64,000 bases of DNA from the NCBI GenBank assembly GCA_018343915.1, contig JABRWF010000003.1, positions 2,604,001-2,668,000 of the forward strand. The letters are read 5' to 3'. Of the stretch, positions 37,701-49,700 are shown piece after piece (the first letter of the stretch is position 1; the number at the start of each line of letters is the position of its first letter). The translations under genes and the position numbers were made by a program. The notes under the pieces were generated by a model, which had not been told where the DNA came from, ran no database searches, and saw only the letters and a program-made list of their open reading frames with translations. The stretch comes from Agroathelia rolfsii (taxonomy: Eukaryota > Basidiomycota > Agaricomycetes > Amylocorticiales > Amylocorticiaceae).

Positions 37701-40700
37701 GAGCGTGAGGAATTGGCCATACAACTTACGGAAACAACCCAAGTGAGCATTTATGCAACTCTATTATTGCCAATGTAGAGATCAACCAGTTCAATAGGCA
37801 TTATATCACCCTGGTGCCCGACCTGTAACCATACCTGCTGTGTTACCGGAGATACACTTGCTTGTAGATGACCCTGCACCCGAAGCACCATTGAAGCTTG
37901 CACATGATTTTGGGGTCAAATTCTCTTCATCCCCTCAATGGGCATACACCGTATGGGACAATGTCGTCAGTAGCATCAAGCGGGAAGCTGCTGCTGCAAT
38001 AGATGCCACAGCTTGTCATACTTGTGTTCTACGTTATGGCCAGTTCGTAACCGCCGCTGACAAATACATCCCAGATGGTTTCAATGGATATATCTTGGAG
38101 TGGTTTCGGAACAAGGGCCAGCAGGAATTGGAGACGTTTTCTCAAGATGTTTGGGATGCGTTTATATGCATGCTTTTGAACATAGTTGTCCAGGGAACAC
38201 TTTCCATTGTCGCGGTCCTTGACGGTCTTGTCTTTCCTGTATGGCAAGCGGCTTCTGATGCCTCTGAGGTGGGAATGTCTCTCGAGGCTACTAACGACCT
38301 TTTCCACCGTCTAGTCATCCTGGACGAAGTGAAAAGTGATGGATCGTCGCCAGCAAATCTTTTAGAGTTGCAACGCCTGCGTGCCTCTCGCTCGGAACTT
38401 TACCGGCCTGGCCATTTTGCCAGGTTTGTGGACCACATACCAACGTTGGTGTTATTATCACAGAACATGAACATGCCGCAGAAAGTTAGAGAGATGGTGA
38501 CGACAATCGGCCAGTCTATTTGTCGCAGCGATGCATTCCGCGAGGCGAGCTATCGGAACGTCGACGTGGTTCGTAGCGCCTTCGAACGGCCGTTGATGTC
38601 TTCAGCGCAGGACAATCGGGTTTGCCAACCTCTGATCAACATGCTTCGTTTGATCCTAGGTGACTCTTATCAATGTATGCTTCTTCCTAAGGCTACACCT
38701 TGTACCTTCAGACTGATAATAACTTAGCCGTCACTCAAGTGGATTCGCATGTGTGGGAAAACGTGTCCGCATTGCTCACGCCTTGGAAGCTCGCTGCGAC
38801 AACGGTCCAACTGCAGTTTACGCTACGGCAGACGGCCAGTGCGCTGATGAACCCTGCTACGAGCGCGAGTGCCAACCAGATCCTAGATCAATTAGTGTGC
38901 AGTATTTTCAAGCATACTATGACGTCGGAGGAGGCGTATTTTATTGCCGAGACGATGAAAGGCGTGGACAAAGCGGTTGCTACCAAGGTAGGTTACAAGC
39001 ATTGTCTCAAGCATGTGACATTCGTTAACGAAAGATTGCCAGTTCATACATCACGGTCTACAATGTATGACAGAAACGCTAGAAGAGTTAGGGGCTGCCC
39101 TACAACAACATGCGCTGCCAAATATCTTGGAACGCCTTAGCGAGTTGCTCCGTATACTGGCATATATTGCAGAGCCGTTGCGCAGTCCTGACTTGGATAG
39201 CCTCCCAAGCCTTGAGAAAACAACCCAGCTGAGGCTCTTACAAGCATTGTCTGCGGAGCTCGAACGCGAGGCTGCGCCTAAAGAACCAGATGTTGCTAAC
39301 AACACCGAGCTTGTCATCTTGCTGGCACGGATCGTGCAGTTCGTGCTTGGGTTCCCTGGTGCATGGCCAGATTCGGCAAAGGACCCAGTAAGGGACCCGG
39401 CGAAGGACCCGGTAGCCATAGGTGATAGGATGGTTGCTGCTATTTACAGACTCATTCTGGTGCGCGCATTTCCACGTGTATTCATTTTGTGTTAATTGAA
39501 CATGCTAACTCTGGTATATCCGATACATTATTTTCTTTACAGAGATACGGCTCGGGCGAACAGCTTGATATCTCTATCTTTTCAATGCTGCTGGATACGC
39601 TCTATTTCCTTGCTGATGGTGTGTGAACCCCTCTCCTCTCTCGCTTGGCTTTCCCTCCTCGAATGTTAACATTCATTTACTTCTCCTCCAGAGATCCCAT
39701 TAGTCGGCCGCCAAGAGCAACAAACGTCCAAAACCGGGGGCACCATACCTAATTATTTCCAGCACTTTCCACAGTCTTCGGCGGCAGAGCTACCATGGGA
39801 CATGCCCGAGCCTTACCGCCGGCGACTCCGTGCACTCCTGCCCGAGTCCACGCCGAATAAGACTGTGGCGAGGCTTTCGATTATGCATCGAGAGCCTTCG
39901 TCAACTTCGGCGGAGGGAGGGGAGCTCGTGTATGACGGGCCGGTGCTGAATCGGCCATGGGAATGGATGGAGTACCTCGGTGATCCCACGTCGATAGCAG
40001 CGCGCGAGGGTGAGGGTCTTGGTGGTCTCGGCGGTCTTGTTGTTGGTACCGGTGAGCGCCACCATCAACTGCAGCAGCAGCAGCAGCAGCAGCGCGATCG
40101 TCGCGATCGCGAAGGGGGGTTCATTCTCCGGCCGCAGGTACAAAACACGGCATCCCTCGAGTTGGAGCTGTTCGATGCGCGATTAACGGGCGAACGTATC
40201 CTCGCAAATGAAGCGAAGGAACATGCCTCGAGCATTAACAGTGATTCAGATAGAGCTGATGATAGTGGCATCATCGAGAACACGCTGCATACGTTCCAGA
40301 GCTCGTTTGCGTCCGATAGCATCTTCCAGCGGGACTGGCGTGAGACGCGGGTCGTACTCGGAGGAGACGGAAGAGACGCTGCATCTGCGCTGAACATGGA
40401 TCGTGATTCGACCACGCCTTCGAGGGAGATGGGGACGTCAGCAGCGACGACGACGGATTTGCAATCGTTGTTCACGCCTACGTCATCTCGCCGTGGGTCG
40501 CCCGCGTCGTCGTCGGTGCGGTCGCGTACGCCAACGACTGCCACTGCTAGTATCACGGCGGGGAATAATCTCAACGTCAACAGCCAGAGCAGGGCGGGGT
40601 CTTGGGTCGGCTCGAGGCGGCCTAGTCCGGCATCGTCGACAGTACACAGTCGCGCGAGCGAGCCTCCGGATAATTTACCAGTGGGAGGGGCAACAGGCTC

Positions 40701-40848
40701 GTCATCGGCCTCCGCCGCTAAAGGGATCAAGCGCAAAGCGCCGATGGATCCGGCCAGCACAGATCTCTTGCCGAGACTGGAGGCGACGTTGAAGAAGGCC
40801 AAGGGACAGTCTGTTGCTTCAGCTGCAGCTTCCAGACGGCCTAGGTGA
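34744..40848 (+). CDS. MED12: Mediator kinase-module subunit Med12 (Srb8)
   Basis: Med12 links Cdk8-cyclin C to core Mediator and activates the kinase. The start is uncertain (ATG 34744 used). Near the N-terminus: EPPPWLPKTHTSSDI joined by an intron to GFLGFYPAYNGQPEDILSDY, then FKIPSRITLNDAKRQAWFAD, LANPDVPLAKLGKNVPHGAK and VSRAVWFLRVFGANET. The LCEWAV-type region follows: YSEDWALVMTSYLRKQL, YSLELLRVFYVEGLVDNKIF, LSWLIQFLGICNLAQAGFVI. Long helical stretches run to about 39600. The C-terminal exon (from about 39690) is disordered, with a CAG-encoded Gln run (about 40068-40092) and Ser/Thr/Ala-rich sequence ending AAASRRPR, stop 40846-40848. More than ten introns. Very large single gene, typical of Med12. 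Confidence 0.87.
40068..40092 (+). repeat. CAG microsatellite in MED12
   Basis: About eight CAG codons in a row, encoding a Gln run inside the disordered C-terminus. Confidence 0.85.
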
Positions 40849-41395
40849 ATGTGTGCATATTATATTTCTTGGTTTAACATTTTTTTTTTTTTTTTTTGCT
40901 TTCGGTTTGTTGGTTTCTTTTCTTCGTCATTTAGGGACTATGAGATATCCACTTTTTTCGTATATGTACTCCACAAAGTCTCTAGAATCCATTAAAACAA
41001 CATTTGACTACTAATCATCTCTCAAATAAATATAGTCAATCAAAAAAGGGCAAGGTAACGGGTATGATAGTAAGGGATAAAAAGAAGAAGGTACTGAACA
41101 ACGAGCGGATTTCAAGTCGAATAGAGAAGAAAGAAGAGGAAAAGAGGCTGGGTAGTTAGCAGTACCATCAACAGTAACAACGGACGACTCTGAAAAAATC
41201 CAACGAAAGTACACGAAAAAGACTAAGCTAGAAAAGAAAAGAAAAAAGGAAGAGGTTATGGGAGAGGCAGTGCGAGGTATTGTTCGTATATATATATATA
41301 TATGCACATGGTTGGTTTCTCTTGATGAAGGATGAATAAGTGGGTGGCTCTGCCTGTGAGGAAAATTTTTCTTTTTTTTTTTTGATGCTTGGTCT
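40849..41395. other. Intergenic spacer between convergent genes
   Basis: 3' ends of MED12 (+) and the small - strand gene. Contains a T run at about 40879-40898 and a TA dinucleotide run at about 41287-41303. No gene is seen. Confidence 0.5.
41287..41303. repeat. TA dinucleotide microsatellite
   Basis: Alternating TA tract, about eight units, in the spacer 3' of the small membrane-protein gene. Confidence 0.7.
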
Positions 41396-41960
41396 TTAAT
41401 AGCTCTGCTTGGTGCGGTTGAATGGACGTCCGAGACGGATCCATGGCTCTTTCCGTGGGATAGGTAAGGGGACGGTGCGGGATCGGGGTGAACTCCGCAA
41501 GGTTGGTTGCTGTTGTTGCTGATGCTGTGAATGATGTTGGTGGTGTTGTCGCGCACGACTCGAGGACCTGCGTTTGCGATTCGACATCTCCATCTTGTAT
41601 TGTGATAAGAAATAAGAGTCAGATTATTGTGATAGGGCAAGGAGGTGGCGGTGGAGGGGTAGCGGAAAAGTAATAGAGTTATTTCTATTCACCTTATGAC
41701 GCAGCATTATCAACTTGGCCATGCATGCCGGGGGGCCGGTCTCGCGAACGGGATTGCCTGGGTAGTTATCGGATGAGAGATTGGTTGAGCAGGTGGGAAG
41801 GAGGGTACTAACGAGCAGCGACGAGGGCCTTGCCTGACTCATATGCCTCCAAAGCATCGTCGCTCGACAGCAAAGACGAACGGAATGCAGGGACTAGGAG
41901 ACAGACGGAGAGGATGGCGACGAGCACGGCGAGGGGCAAAGACGAGAGGGCCGAGTCCAT
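41396..41960 (-). CDS. Small single-pass membrane protein with basic tail, unrecognised
   Basis: Three exons join in phase. Exon 1 from the ATG at 41960: MDSALSSLPLAVLVAILSVC, then LLVPAFRSSLLSSDDALEAY and ESGKALVAA. Exon 2 starts near 41750: RNPVRETGPPACMAKLIMLR, then HK. Exon 3: MEMSNRKRRSSSRARQHHQH, a His/Gln run, then SRTVPLPIPRKEPWIRLGRP and FNRTKQSY, stop at 41396. Residues about 8-30 form one hydrophobic helix (signal anchor or cleavable signal). The rest is basic and low-complexity. About 135 residues. I do not recognise a family. The consistent splicing in three exons argues for a real gene; function unknown. Divergent from TAZ1, 312 bases away. Confidence 0.6.
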
Positions 41961-42272
41961 TGTGGGCGCTGACGTCGAGTGCGTTGATTGCCAGTGAACG
42001 CTATTGAAGGCGGGGGGCAGCCAGAGTGGGTAAGGGAGGGCGGACCTCAGGCTGGGGTTTGTCTGTGCGCTAAAGAGGAGCGTTGAATAGAAACGGGTCC
42101 AGATCTGCTTATGCTTCGTCGGAGTTTTATTACTCAAGTCCATATCACTCTTCTGTCATTTATTATCTCGTCACATTACCTTACTTGGTATTACCATTGC
42201 TTGATTACAATTCCCATATAGATCACGCTTACTCTTGTTACTGTCACTGTTACTGTTATTTGACCTGTGTCC
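41961..42272. promoter_or_regulatory. Divergent promoter region of small membrane protein and TAZ1
   Basis: 312 bases between start codons. The TAZ1-proximal part (about 42150-42260) has TTACT/CACT-rich sequence. No specific factor site is claimed. Confidence 0.45.
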
Positions 42273-43475
42273 ATGGCACCTCGCTGGGTCCAGTCCGCGA
42301 CGATCGCCTCCGTCGGCCTCGTCTGCAAGGCCTTTCTCCATTCCCGTCTCTGCTCCATCTCCGTTACTGGTCTCTCAAACCTCTTGCATGCTCTCGAAGA
42401 CACCCAACGCAAAAAAGACGGGCGGGGTGTGATCACAGGTGCGTTCATCACAACTTCTGCTGGCAAGGCAATTGACCCGTTTCCAGTCAGTAACCACATA
42501 TCCACGTACGCATATATCCAACCGTTTTTTTATTTTTTATTTTTAATGCACCCATCCTGACTCGTGACCAGGCTCGATGACCCCGTCGCTTGGGGTGTGT
42601 TGCCTCCCTCCGTCCTACGCGCGGAACGGATGAGGTGGGCCCTCGGCGCAGCCGACGTCTGCTTCACGAATCCGTGAGTGTCCCTACGACTGATGTAACC
42701 GCACTGCATCTCAGGGGGTTACCCTACTAGGTAGTGCCTTCTCCGCGTTTTTCCGCGCAGGTCAAGTATTAGAAACATTTCGCGGCAACCCCCGCACATA
42801 TGGCATATATCAACCATCCGTGAATACAGCCATAGATAAACTCGACCAGGGTGGATGGGTGCATCTCTTTGGTGAGGGAAAAATCAACCAGCCCGCTACA
42901 TACCCGAGGAAAAAGGATGTATCATCATTGCATAGATTCAAGTGGGGTGTGTAAGTAGTATAGTTTTTTTTCTTCTCATATCATTTCTCTGGCTTATTGC
43001 TTATACTAGTGGACGTGTTGTTATGGACGCTCGAGTAACACCACTAGTTATACCTATGTGGATAACAGGTAAGTTTGGCTAGGATTTATTTTACCTCTTC
43101 AGGTCTGAACATTTCCTTAGGCTTCAACGACCTTATGCCGGAGGGGCGCAAATTCCCATGGAAATACATACCGAAAACAGGTGTGAACCTGAGCGTTAAT
43201 TTCGGTGAGCCAATACCTCTAGAAGACATTGACGCAGTTTTACACGTAAGTTGGCCAGCAATAACTAAACATGTGGTATTCTAACGACGGTTGTGTTACA
43301 ATAGGCACCTCTTGACTATGAGAAGCTCGAATTGTACAAGAAGGATGGATATTCAGAGGTCGACCTGATTAGGAGTAACGTTACTTATCTCTTGCAACAA
43401 AGCGTCGAAGGCCTTGGTCGACGAATATCTGGGAACCTCCTGGGTAGCCCCTTGAATCAGCATTTGGACGCATGA
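42273..43475 (+). CDS. TAZ1: Tafazzin, lyso-cardiolipin transacylase
   Basis: Mitochondrial membrane-facing acyltransferase that remodels cardiolipin. Starts MAPRWVQSATIASVGLVCKA (ATG 42273). Exon 1 ends at 42438 (GVIT). A 19-base microexon (42487-42505) and the next exon from 42572 build VSNHISTLDDPVAWGVLPPS, which holds the NHx4D catalytic motif. Then AADVCFTNPVPSAFFRAGQV, LETFRGNPRTYGIYQPSVN, WVHLFGEGKINQPATYPR (the second acyltransferase motif region), FKWGVGRVVMDARVTPLVIP, MWITGLN and FNDLMPEGRKFPWKYIPKTG. Ends PLNQHLDA, stop 43473-43475. About 290 residues, normal for a tafazzin. Confidence 0.93.
42487..42505 (+). other. TAZ1: 19-base microexon of TAZ1
   Basis: Flanked by an AG at 42485-42486 and a GT at 42506-42507. 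It encodes the Asn-His of the NHx4D motif; the Asp comes from the next exon. Skipping it would remove the catalytic His and shift the frame. Confidence 0.75.
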
Positions 43476-43490
43476 CGTATGGGTCTCATA

Positions 43491-43496
43491 AATAAA
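43491..43496 (+). terminator. AATAAA polyadenylation signal of TAZ1
   Basis: Consensus AATAAA 15 bases after the TAZ1 stop. Confidence 0.4.
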
Positions 43497-43791
43497 CTTG
43501 GCCATAGCCAATTATATTACTTAGTGTCTTGTACTACACACTGCTAATTTAAAATACCATTCCCCTCTCTAATTTCTGTGGCAACAACAATGATTTTGAG
43601 ACATGGGTGAGATCCAGTGGCTGTGTAGGCTGGGCTGAATCGTGACCCCAGCACGCCTTGCATTTGTTTATTCCAGTTATCTTGCACAGACAGTCCTCCT
43701 GCAGCTTTGTCTGTACGACCTCTGTCTTTTCGTCTCTTATCATCCAGAACCGCATGGATGTCGTAAACCGTGTCCGTTCCTGCCTCTCAGA

Positions 43792-46700
43792 ATGGTCAAT
43801 AACTGGCCAGAGCCAATGGTACTGTTCCGTTTCTCTAGGAGTGGCTTCAGATTCTCTTCCAGGCTGAGGCCTCGTATGTCCTTTACACTTATACGCATTT
43901 CCCTCTTCTTTTTCTTTTCTGTGCATTCCCTATGCCATCTTAGTCGTGATATCGTACGCGCCGCCCATCAAGACCCGACGCAACCCGAGAACGGCGAGCT
44001 GCTCTTCAACGTCTATTACACACTCCTCTCTGCCTGTCTCCAGAGCTGGTCCACTTCCTCTTCCGAGAGTAAGGCCACCAATAGGCAACAATTGCTTTCG
44101 ATCCCTGGCCTTGTAGCGTTTATCGGGTCCGTCCTTGTTGAGCTACCATCATCGTCCCAGTCGAGCGAGTCGCTTGCACGCACGGCATTTGGCGAGGTGC
44201 TCGTCGATATTCTGTGGACAATCGATGAGGAATTAGATCATGCTATCAACAGCGCTACGTCGAATGCTGCTACCGCTACAGCAGGTACGGGTGCTGGAGA
44301 GAGTGTTGGCGAAGGTGGCTCAGCTACAGGGACAGCGCTCAGGATGGTAGATGAGCGTGCAAAGAAGGACAAAACGACGGTTGTGGATGTGCTCAAGGCT
44401 CTACTCGTACGCAAATCTACACATATTTTCAGAAACGATTCCGATTATCTGAGTGTTTGTCTTTTTTTTCGTTTTGTTCTACTTATGTAGAACTGTGGTG
44501 CGGTGAATGTCCGGTATTGTAGAGAGCGCCTCGAGCACCCACTCCTCAGGGAGGTCGGGTTGACGCCTGGCCAGCCGCCGTGGGACAAAAAAGAGATTCG
44601 CGTGCGCACATCACTCTTGTACGTTTTTTTTCTCCGATAGCTCTTCTCTCAAGGAAAATAAAGATGGGGCGGGCACCAAATAAGAAATATGTCTGACTAA
44701 CCAAACACTCCTTCCAACAACAGCTACAAGCAGACAAAATTCAATCTGCTCCGTGAACAATCCGAAGGATACAGCAAGCTCCTCCTTGAGCTCACCAGCA
44801 ACCTTGGGCCTGCGCATGCATCCCATACGGGACGGCCCGTCGAGTCTGCAGAGGCGATCGAGGCGCGTGCGCGTGCAGTCTGGGAGCGCACGATCAGCCT
44901 CGTGGGCACGTTTGAACTCGATCCGAATCGTGTGTTGGATGTGGTGCTGGACGTGATGTCGACGCATGTGTTAACGCATTATGTGTTCTTCCTCACGCTG
45001 TTGTCGTTCTCGCCATGGGCTCCTGTGCCTGTTCCTACGATCGGTAAGACACAGCTCGTGGATATGGATATGAGGGAGGGTGAGACGGGAGCTGGAGCCA
45101 TAGGGGTGAAAAGGGAGGAGGCTTCTGATGCCGCAAATGCTGGACCTGCATATATGGGTAAGGGCCTTGATGAAATCCTTACCCTGGCAGAGGGGAGGGA
45201 TGGAAAACAGCCATCAACTCCAAGCACCCTTTTGGCCCAGATTCTGGGCTTCAAGTTTTCATTCTACCAGGTATGTGATACGAGTGTTTGGCGTTTATGA
45301 GTATATGCGTTAAGCATCTTGCGTAGACCCCGGACGCGAGTGAGACCACACCGCGCGGCTTGTATCTTACTGCTGCTCTGTTGATAAGGGAAGGATTCAT
45401 TAATATTGAAGATCTTTACTCTCATGTAAGTCATCGTGTACAATATCTTGAAACATGCGACTCAAGAAAAATGCAGTTAGAGCCCCGGAACGATGACGAG
45501 ATGGAGGAGTCGCTCAAAGCATACAATGCTCGAGTTGAGGAGCGTATTCGCAAAACCAGGTCGAATCTACTTGCTAATGCGGCACCCCTCGAGGCAGCTC
45601 CACCGTCATCAAGGATGCGCTCGAGTGCGACACAGGCGACAAACTCTACTTCCAGCTCCCAAAAGCCCGAGCAGAAAGAGTCCATCAAGGTGACCCAAAA
45701 GGCGGGTCTCGTCAGTGCTCTTTTATCTCTTGGTGTCTTGCGACCTGCTTTGAGCATCCTTACGCGGTTCCCCTGGCTTGTTGATGTCTATCCTGAACTT
45801 GCCGACTTGTTGCTCCGTACGCTCTCGTTCTCTGTGGCCTCTCTGTGGACGGAAACCTTCCCGAAGAAGATCCCTTCTTCATTCTCTGAGCCGCGTCAAA
45901 AGTACCCACCCATGACCGCCTCTGCTTTGGCGAGCACACGACGCTCTCAGCTGACGGCCTGTGCACCAACGCCCCCGGCCACGTCTAACACCGACTTTGT
46001 CTTTTTCTTCCCTGACTGGTCAAGGCGCGTCCCGATTTGTAGCTCATTAGAGGAGATGCCGTATATTGTTGAGCCTTTGCTACGCTTCGTGGGGGTGCAC
46101 ATCTCACGGGACACGGTCTTTTTCGTCAAGTTCGTGCGCTTAGGAAAAGCTCAGCTGACGCCTCTGGTAAACATATTCTCTCTCAACTCCCACCTTCCTT
46201 TCTTTTGGCTCTTGTCCGATGGCGAAGATCAAAGTGGCTGACTCGGCGGTCTCCTCCCTCCCTCCCTTTCTTTTTTTTTTTTCTCTTAGCAAACCGAATC
46301 CGAAGGACAGAAAAAAGTGGTTTCTTTGGATGACCCCGTGGTGCAGTTCTGGTACCAAAACTTGCGACGTTATATCCTGCGCGCGCTACCGCTCATGCGA
46401 GGCAGTGCCGTGTGTTTCCATCACACGGGCACAATCGTCGGTATGTTCGACACGCCCGCGCGCTGGCGGCTCTGGGCCGACCTGCGCGAGAGCTACGATC
46501 GGCACCCAGAGTTGCGCGTGCGCCGCGCCGAGGCGGACCACGAGTCCAAGTCGATCCTGCGTCGCCTGGGCCGTAATATGACAGCGTCGTTGCTCTGCTC
46601 GATCACGAAGCTCGGCAACTCGGATCCGTGCTTGTTTTTTACAATCGCGGTGAACCAGATCCAGTCGTATGAGAACATGGGCCCGATTGTGATCCCGCAG

Positions 46701-49700
46701 TTGGTGCATCAGAGTCCGTTGGCGTTGGATGTGCTCGTGTTTGTCACGCTGGATGCGCTGTCGAATGGGAACAAGCCGCGCGTGAAGGATGATGGGGTGA
46801 ATACATCCGATTGGATTAATAGTAAGTCTTTTGTCCATTTCATAAACATCGGTTTTCTTAATACGATAATTCATAGACCTTGCTTCCTTCCTTGGCCTGT
46901 TATTCCGTCGTTATCCTTGCACACCTCTCTATGTCATCCAATACGTCGTGCATCAGCTCCAAAACAGCCAGTCGACGGAGATCGTGGTCTTGCGTGAGCT
47001 CATCCGCCAAACGGCCGGCTACGAGCCTTTGCCATCCTTGACCGACACACAGATCACGGCCATGTCTGGCGGACCGCTGTTGAGGACGGACACGATCTCC
47101 GCCTTCACGCGTGGTATACGCTCCGACCCGGCCGAGACAAGGGATGCAAAGAAGGGCCCGCTGTTGTTGGGCAAGACGTTGATGGACTCCAAGCTAGCGC
47201 TTCCGTTGCTTATTCTCGTTGCACAACAGCGCGAGTCGTGTTTGTACAAGTCGGGTAGTCCGCATCTCAAGGCGATGGGGAACCTTTATGATACGGTATG
47301 TTGCTAGTTTTTTCCACTCCCTTATTCTGCGCGTCCTTTCCGGTGATAAATTGCTAAAGCAAAACGAACAAATTTGTAGACCCATGGCGTGTTGTTGCAG
47401 CTGATCGAGTTCTTGTCGGATACGGCCATCATTCCACTGGAGGAGTACGCACAGTCGGTGCTTCGTCCACTGCCGGAGCTCGTCAAGGCGTATGGTGTTG
47501 CGTTGCCTGTCGGGATGATTCTCTACAGACCTGTATGGGCTCGTGCTGCCAAGGTTGGTTTATTGCATCTCTTTTCGCTTGCTAATTAGCTAATTGGTGG
47601 AATGTTTTCCAGCTCGCGATGACTGAGGCGGCGGAGCAGGAGCGAGTTGCGGCAGAGGAGAAAGAAAAAAGCCTCCAGGCGGCACTCAAAGCAAAACGCG
47701 AGACTAACGGTGCGACGACTCCCCAGCCTAATAGTACGAATGGCAATGGCAACAATCAGTCCTCGACACCCTCGGAAAATGCGGCTCCCGCCGTGGCTGA
47801 AGAGAAGAAGGTTGAGGATGATGCGGCTATGCAGGTTGATCAGCTGTCGGCGATAACAACGTCTCAACCATCGGCTGCTAATAATGCGAAAACTCCAGAG
47901 GTAAAGGCCTTTTAGATTATGTGTTTGAGCAATACCTTTATCAGTCAACATTACTTATCACTCCTTTCTCGCCTTCCAACAGAATCCTTACATGCCAGAA
48001 CTCTCGTCTCTGTTCGAAGATATGAAAGGCATCATTCCTGGAGATGCTTATACCACGATTGGGTAATTCTATAATTCTTTTCTGCTATGTGGAATCTTGT
48101 ACTGAGCTTTTTCTCTCCTTAGACCCGCGTTTTACCTGACATTCTGGCAGCTCTCTATCTCGGATCTCAGTTGTCCCTCTCAGCAATACGAAGAACAAAC
48201 TTTGGCCATCAAGAAATTGTCCGGCGACGAACACCAGATGCTTCACGACGCGGAGCGTAGCGGAAACAGAAGTAAAGCCAGCGTTCACCGCGTGAAACGC
48301 GATCGGTACAGTGCGCATGCGACTGCGCTGACGAAGGAGCGAATGGAGCAAATCAAGTTCAAGCAGTTCACCTCCAGGCGTCTTAATAACGAGAAGTCAC
48401 ATTGGTTTGCTCATAGTGAGTTTACCGTTGATGACATTACAATAAGCATACTGAATGAATCCAGATCCGATGAGGAAGGAATTAGCCTTATCGTTCATCG
48501 AGCATTGTATCCACCCTCGCTGTGTGCTTTCGCCCATGGATGCGGATTATTGCTCGCAGATGATTCGGACCCTTCATTTGCAGGGCACACCCGGCTTCCC
48601 GACGCTCAACGTCTATGACAAAGTGAGCTTTTGTTTCGAGAGGTGTAGAATGAGAGAAGACTCGTTTCTTAGAATTTTTTTACAGCTCCTTGATAGCCAC
48701 ATGAAGGTTTTCATCTTCACCTGCACCGAATTCGAGGCCAAAAGTTATGGTATGGTCGTATTTCAATTGTTTTGGTTTTCTAAGCTTACAAAAACGAACG
48801 TCCTTAGGCCGCTTCATTTACGGCATTTTGAAAGATACGCTGAAATGGCACGAGAGCGAAGAGCAGTTCAATCAAGATCAACGCTCTAAGAGTGGTGCCT
48901 ATCACCCAGGACTCCTGAAGAAACGGTTCCGAGAGCCAACCATCGAAGCCGACGACATCCTCTCGTGGACAGAATGGCACAGGGTGGTCAAGAAATGGCA
49001 CAATAATATCAGCAGGGTATTTATTTATGTCTCTTTCCTTCTCGATGTAGCTTTATTGATTTGATTTTTTTTTTTTGGAAATTACAGATTATGGTGGAAT
49101 GCATCAAGAGCGGAGAGTTTATGCACGTCTACAACGCTCTGATTGTCCTCCAGGAGATCCTGCCTGTGTTTCCACTGGCTTCTGTGTCAACAACTTCTGG
49201 CTTTTTCCTCAGCGCGCCGATCAAAGAGTTGGTCGAAACAGAAAAAAGAGGAGACATCAAGATCATAGCACAAATGTAACACGATAAGGATCATTTACTG
49301 TTTACTGGCTCAGTCTAATCATCTTCCTCTACTCAGGTACTACTATGGCCTTGAAGCCCGCAAACACCTTTGGAAGGCTGATTCCCAATCCGTCAGTCTT
49401 TCACGCAACACTAACTGCTTGGGACGAATGACTGATTCTTGAATCATGTAAATTATAGGAAGCACCCAAACGAGTCGATTCTCCTGCTACCATCCCGGCT
49501 AGACCCGAAACTCCAACAGCTATTGCTGCGCCTAAGCCTCAAGCTCTCCCCGCACCAGTGCCTATAGCACCACGGGCGCAGCTGGCGAGTAATACAACAA
49601 AAACGTCAGCGTCACCCCAGCCAACCGCTCCCAAGCTTGTTGCGGACGGGTACGTGAATACATCTTTTGGAGGCAACCCGTTTCATCTCATCGATACTCT

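Noticed and set aside
40065..40802. 245-codon frame on the - strand
   Set aside because: Antisense to the disordered C-terminal exon of MED12; Ser/Arg/Cys composition mirrors the CAG repeat and GC-rich codons.
31957..43475. Biosynthetic gene cluster around the tannase gene
   Set aside because: Neighbours (DAD2, MED12, TAZ1) are housekeeping genes; no backbone synthase is present.
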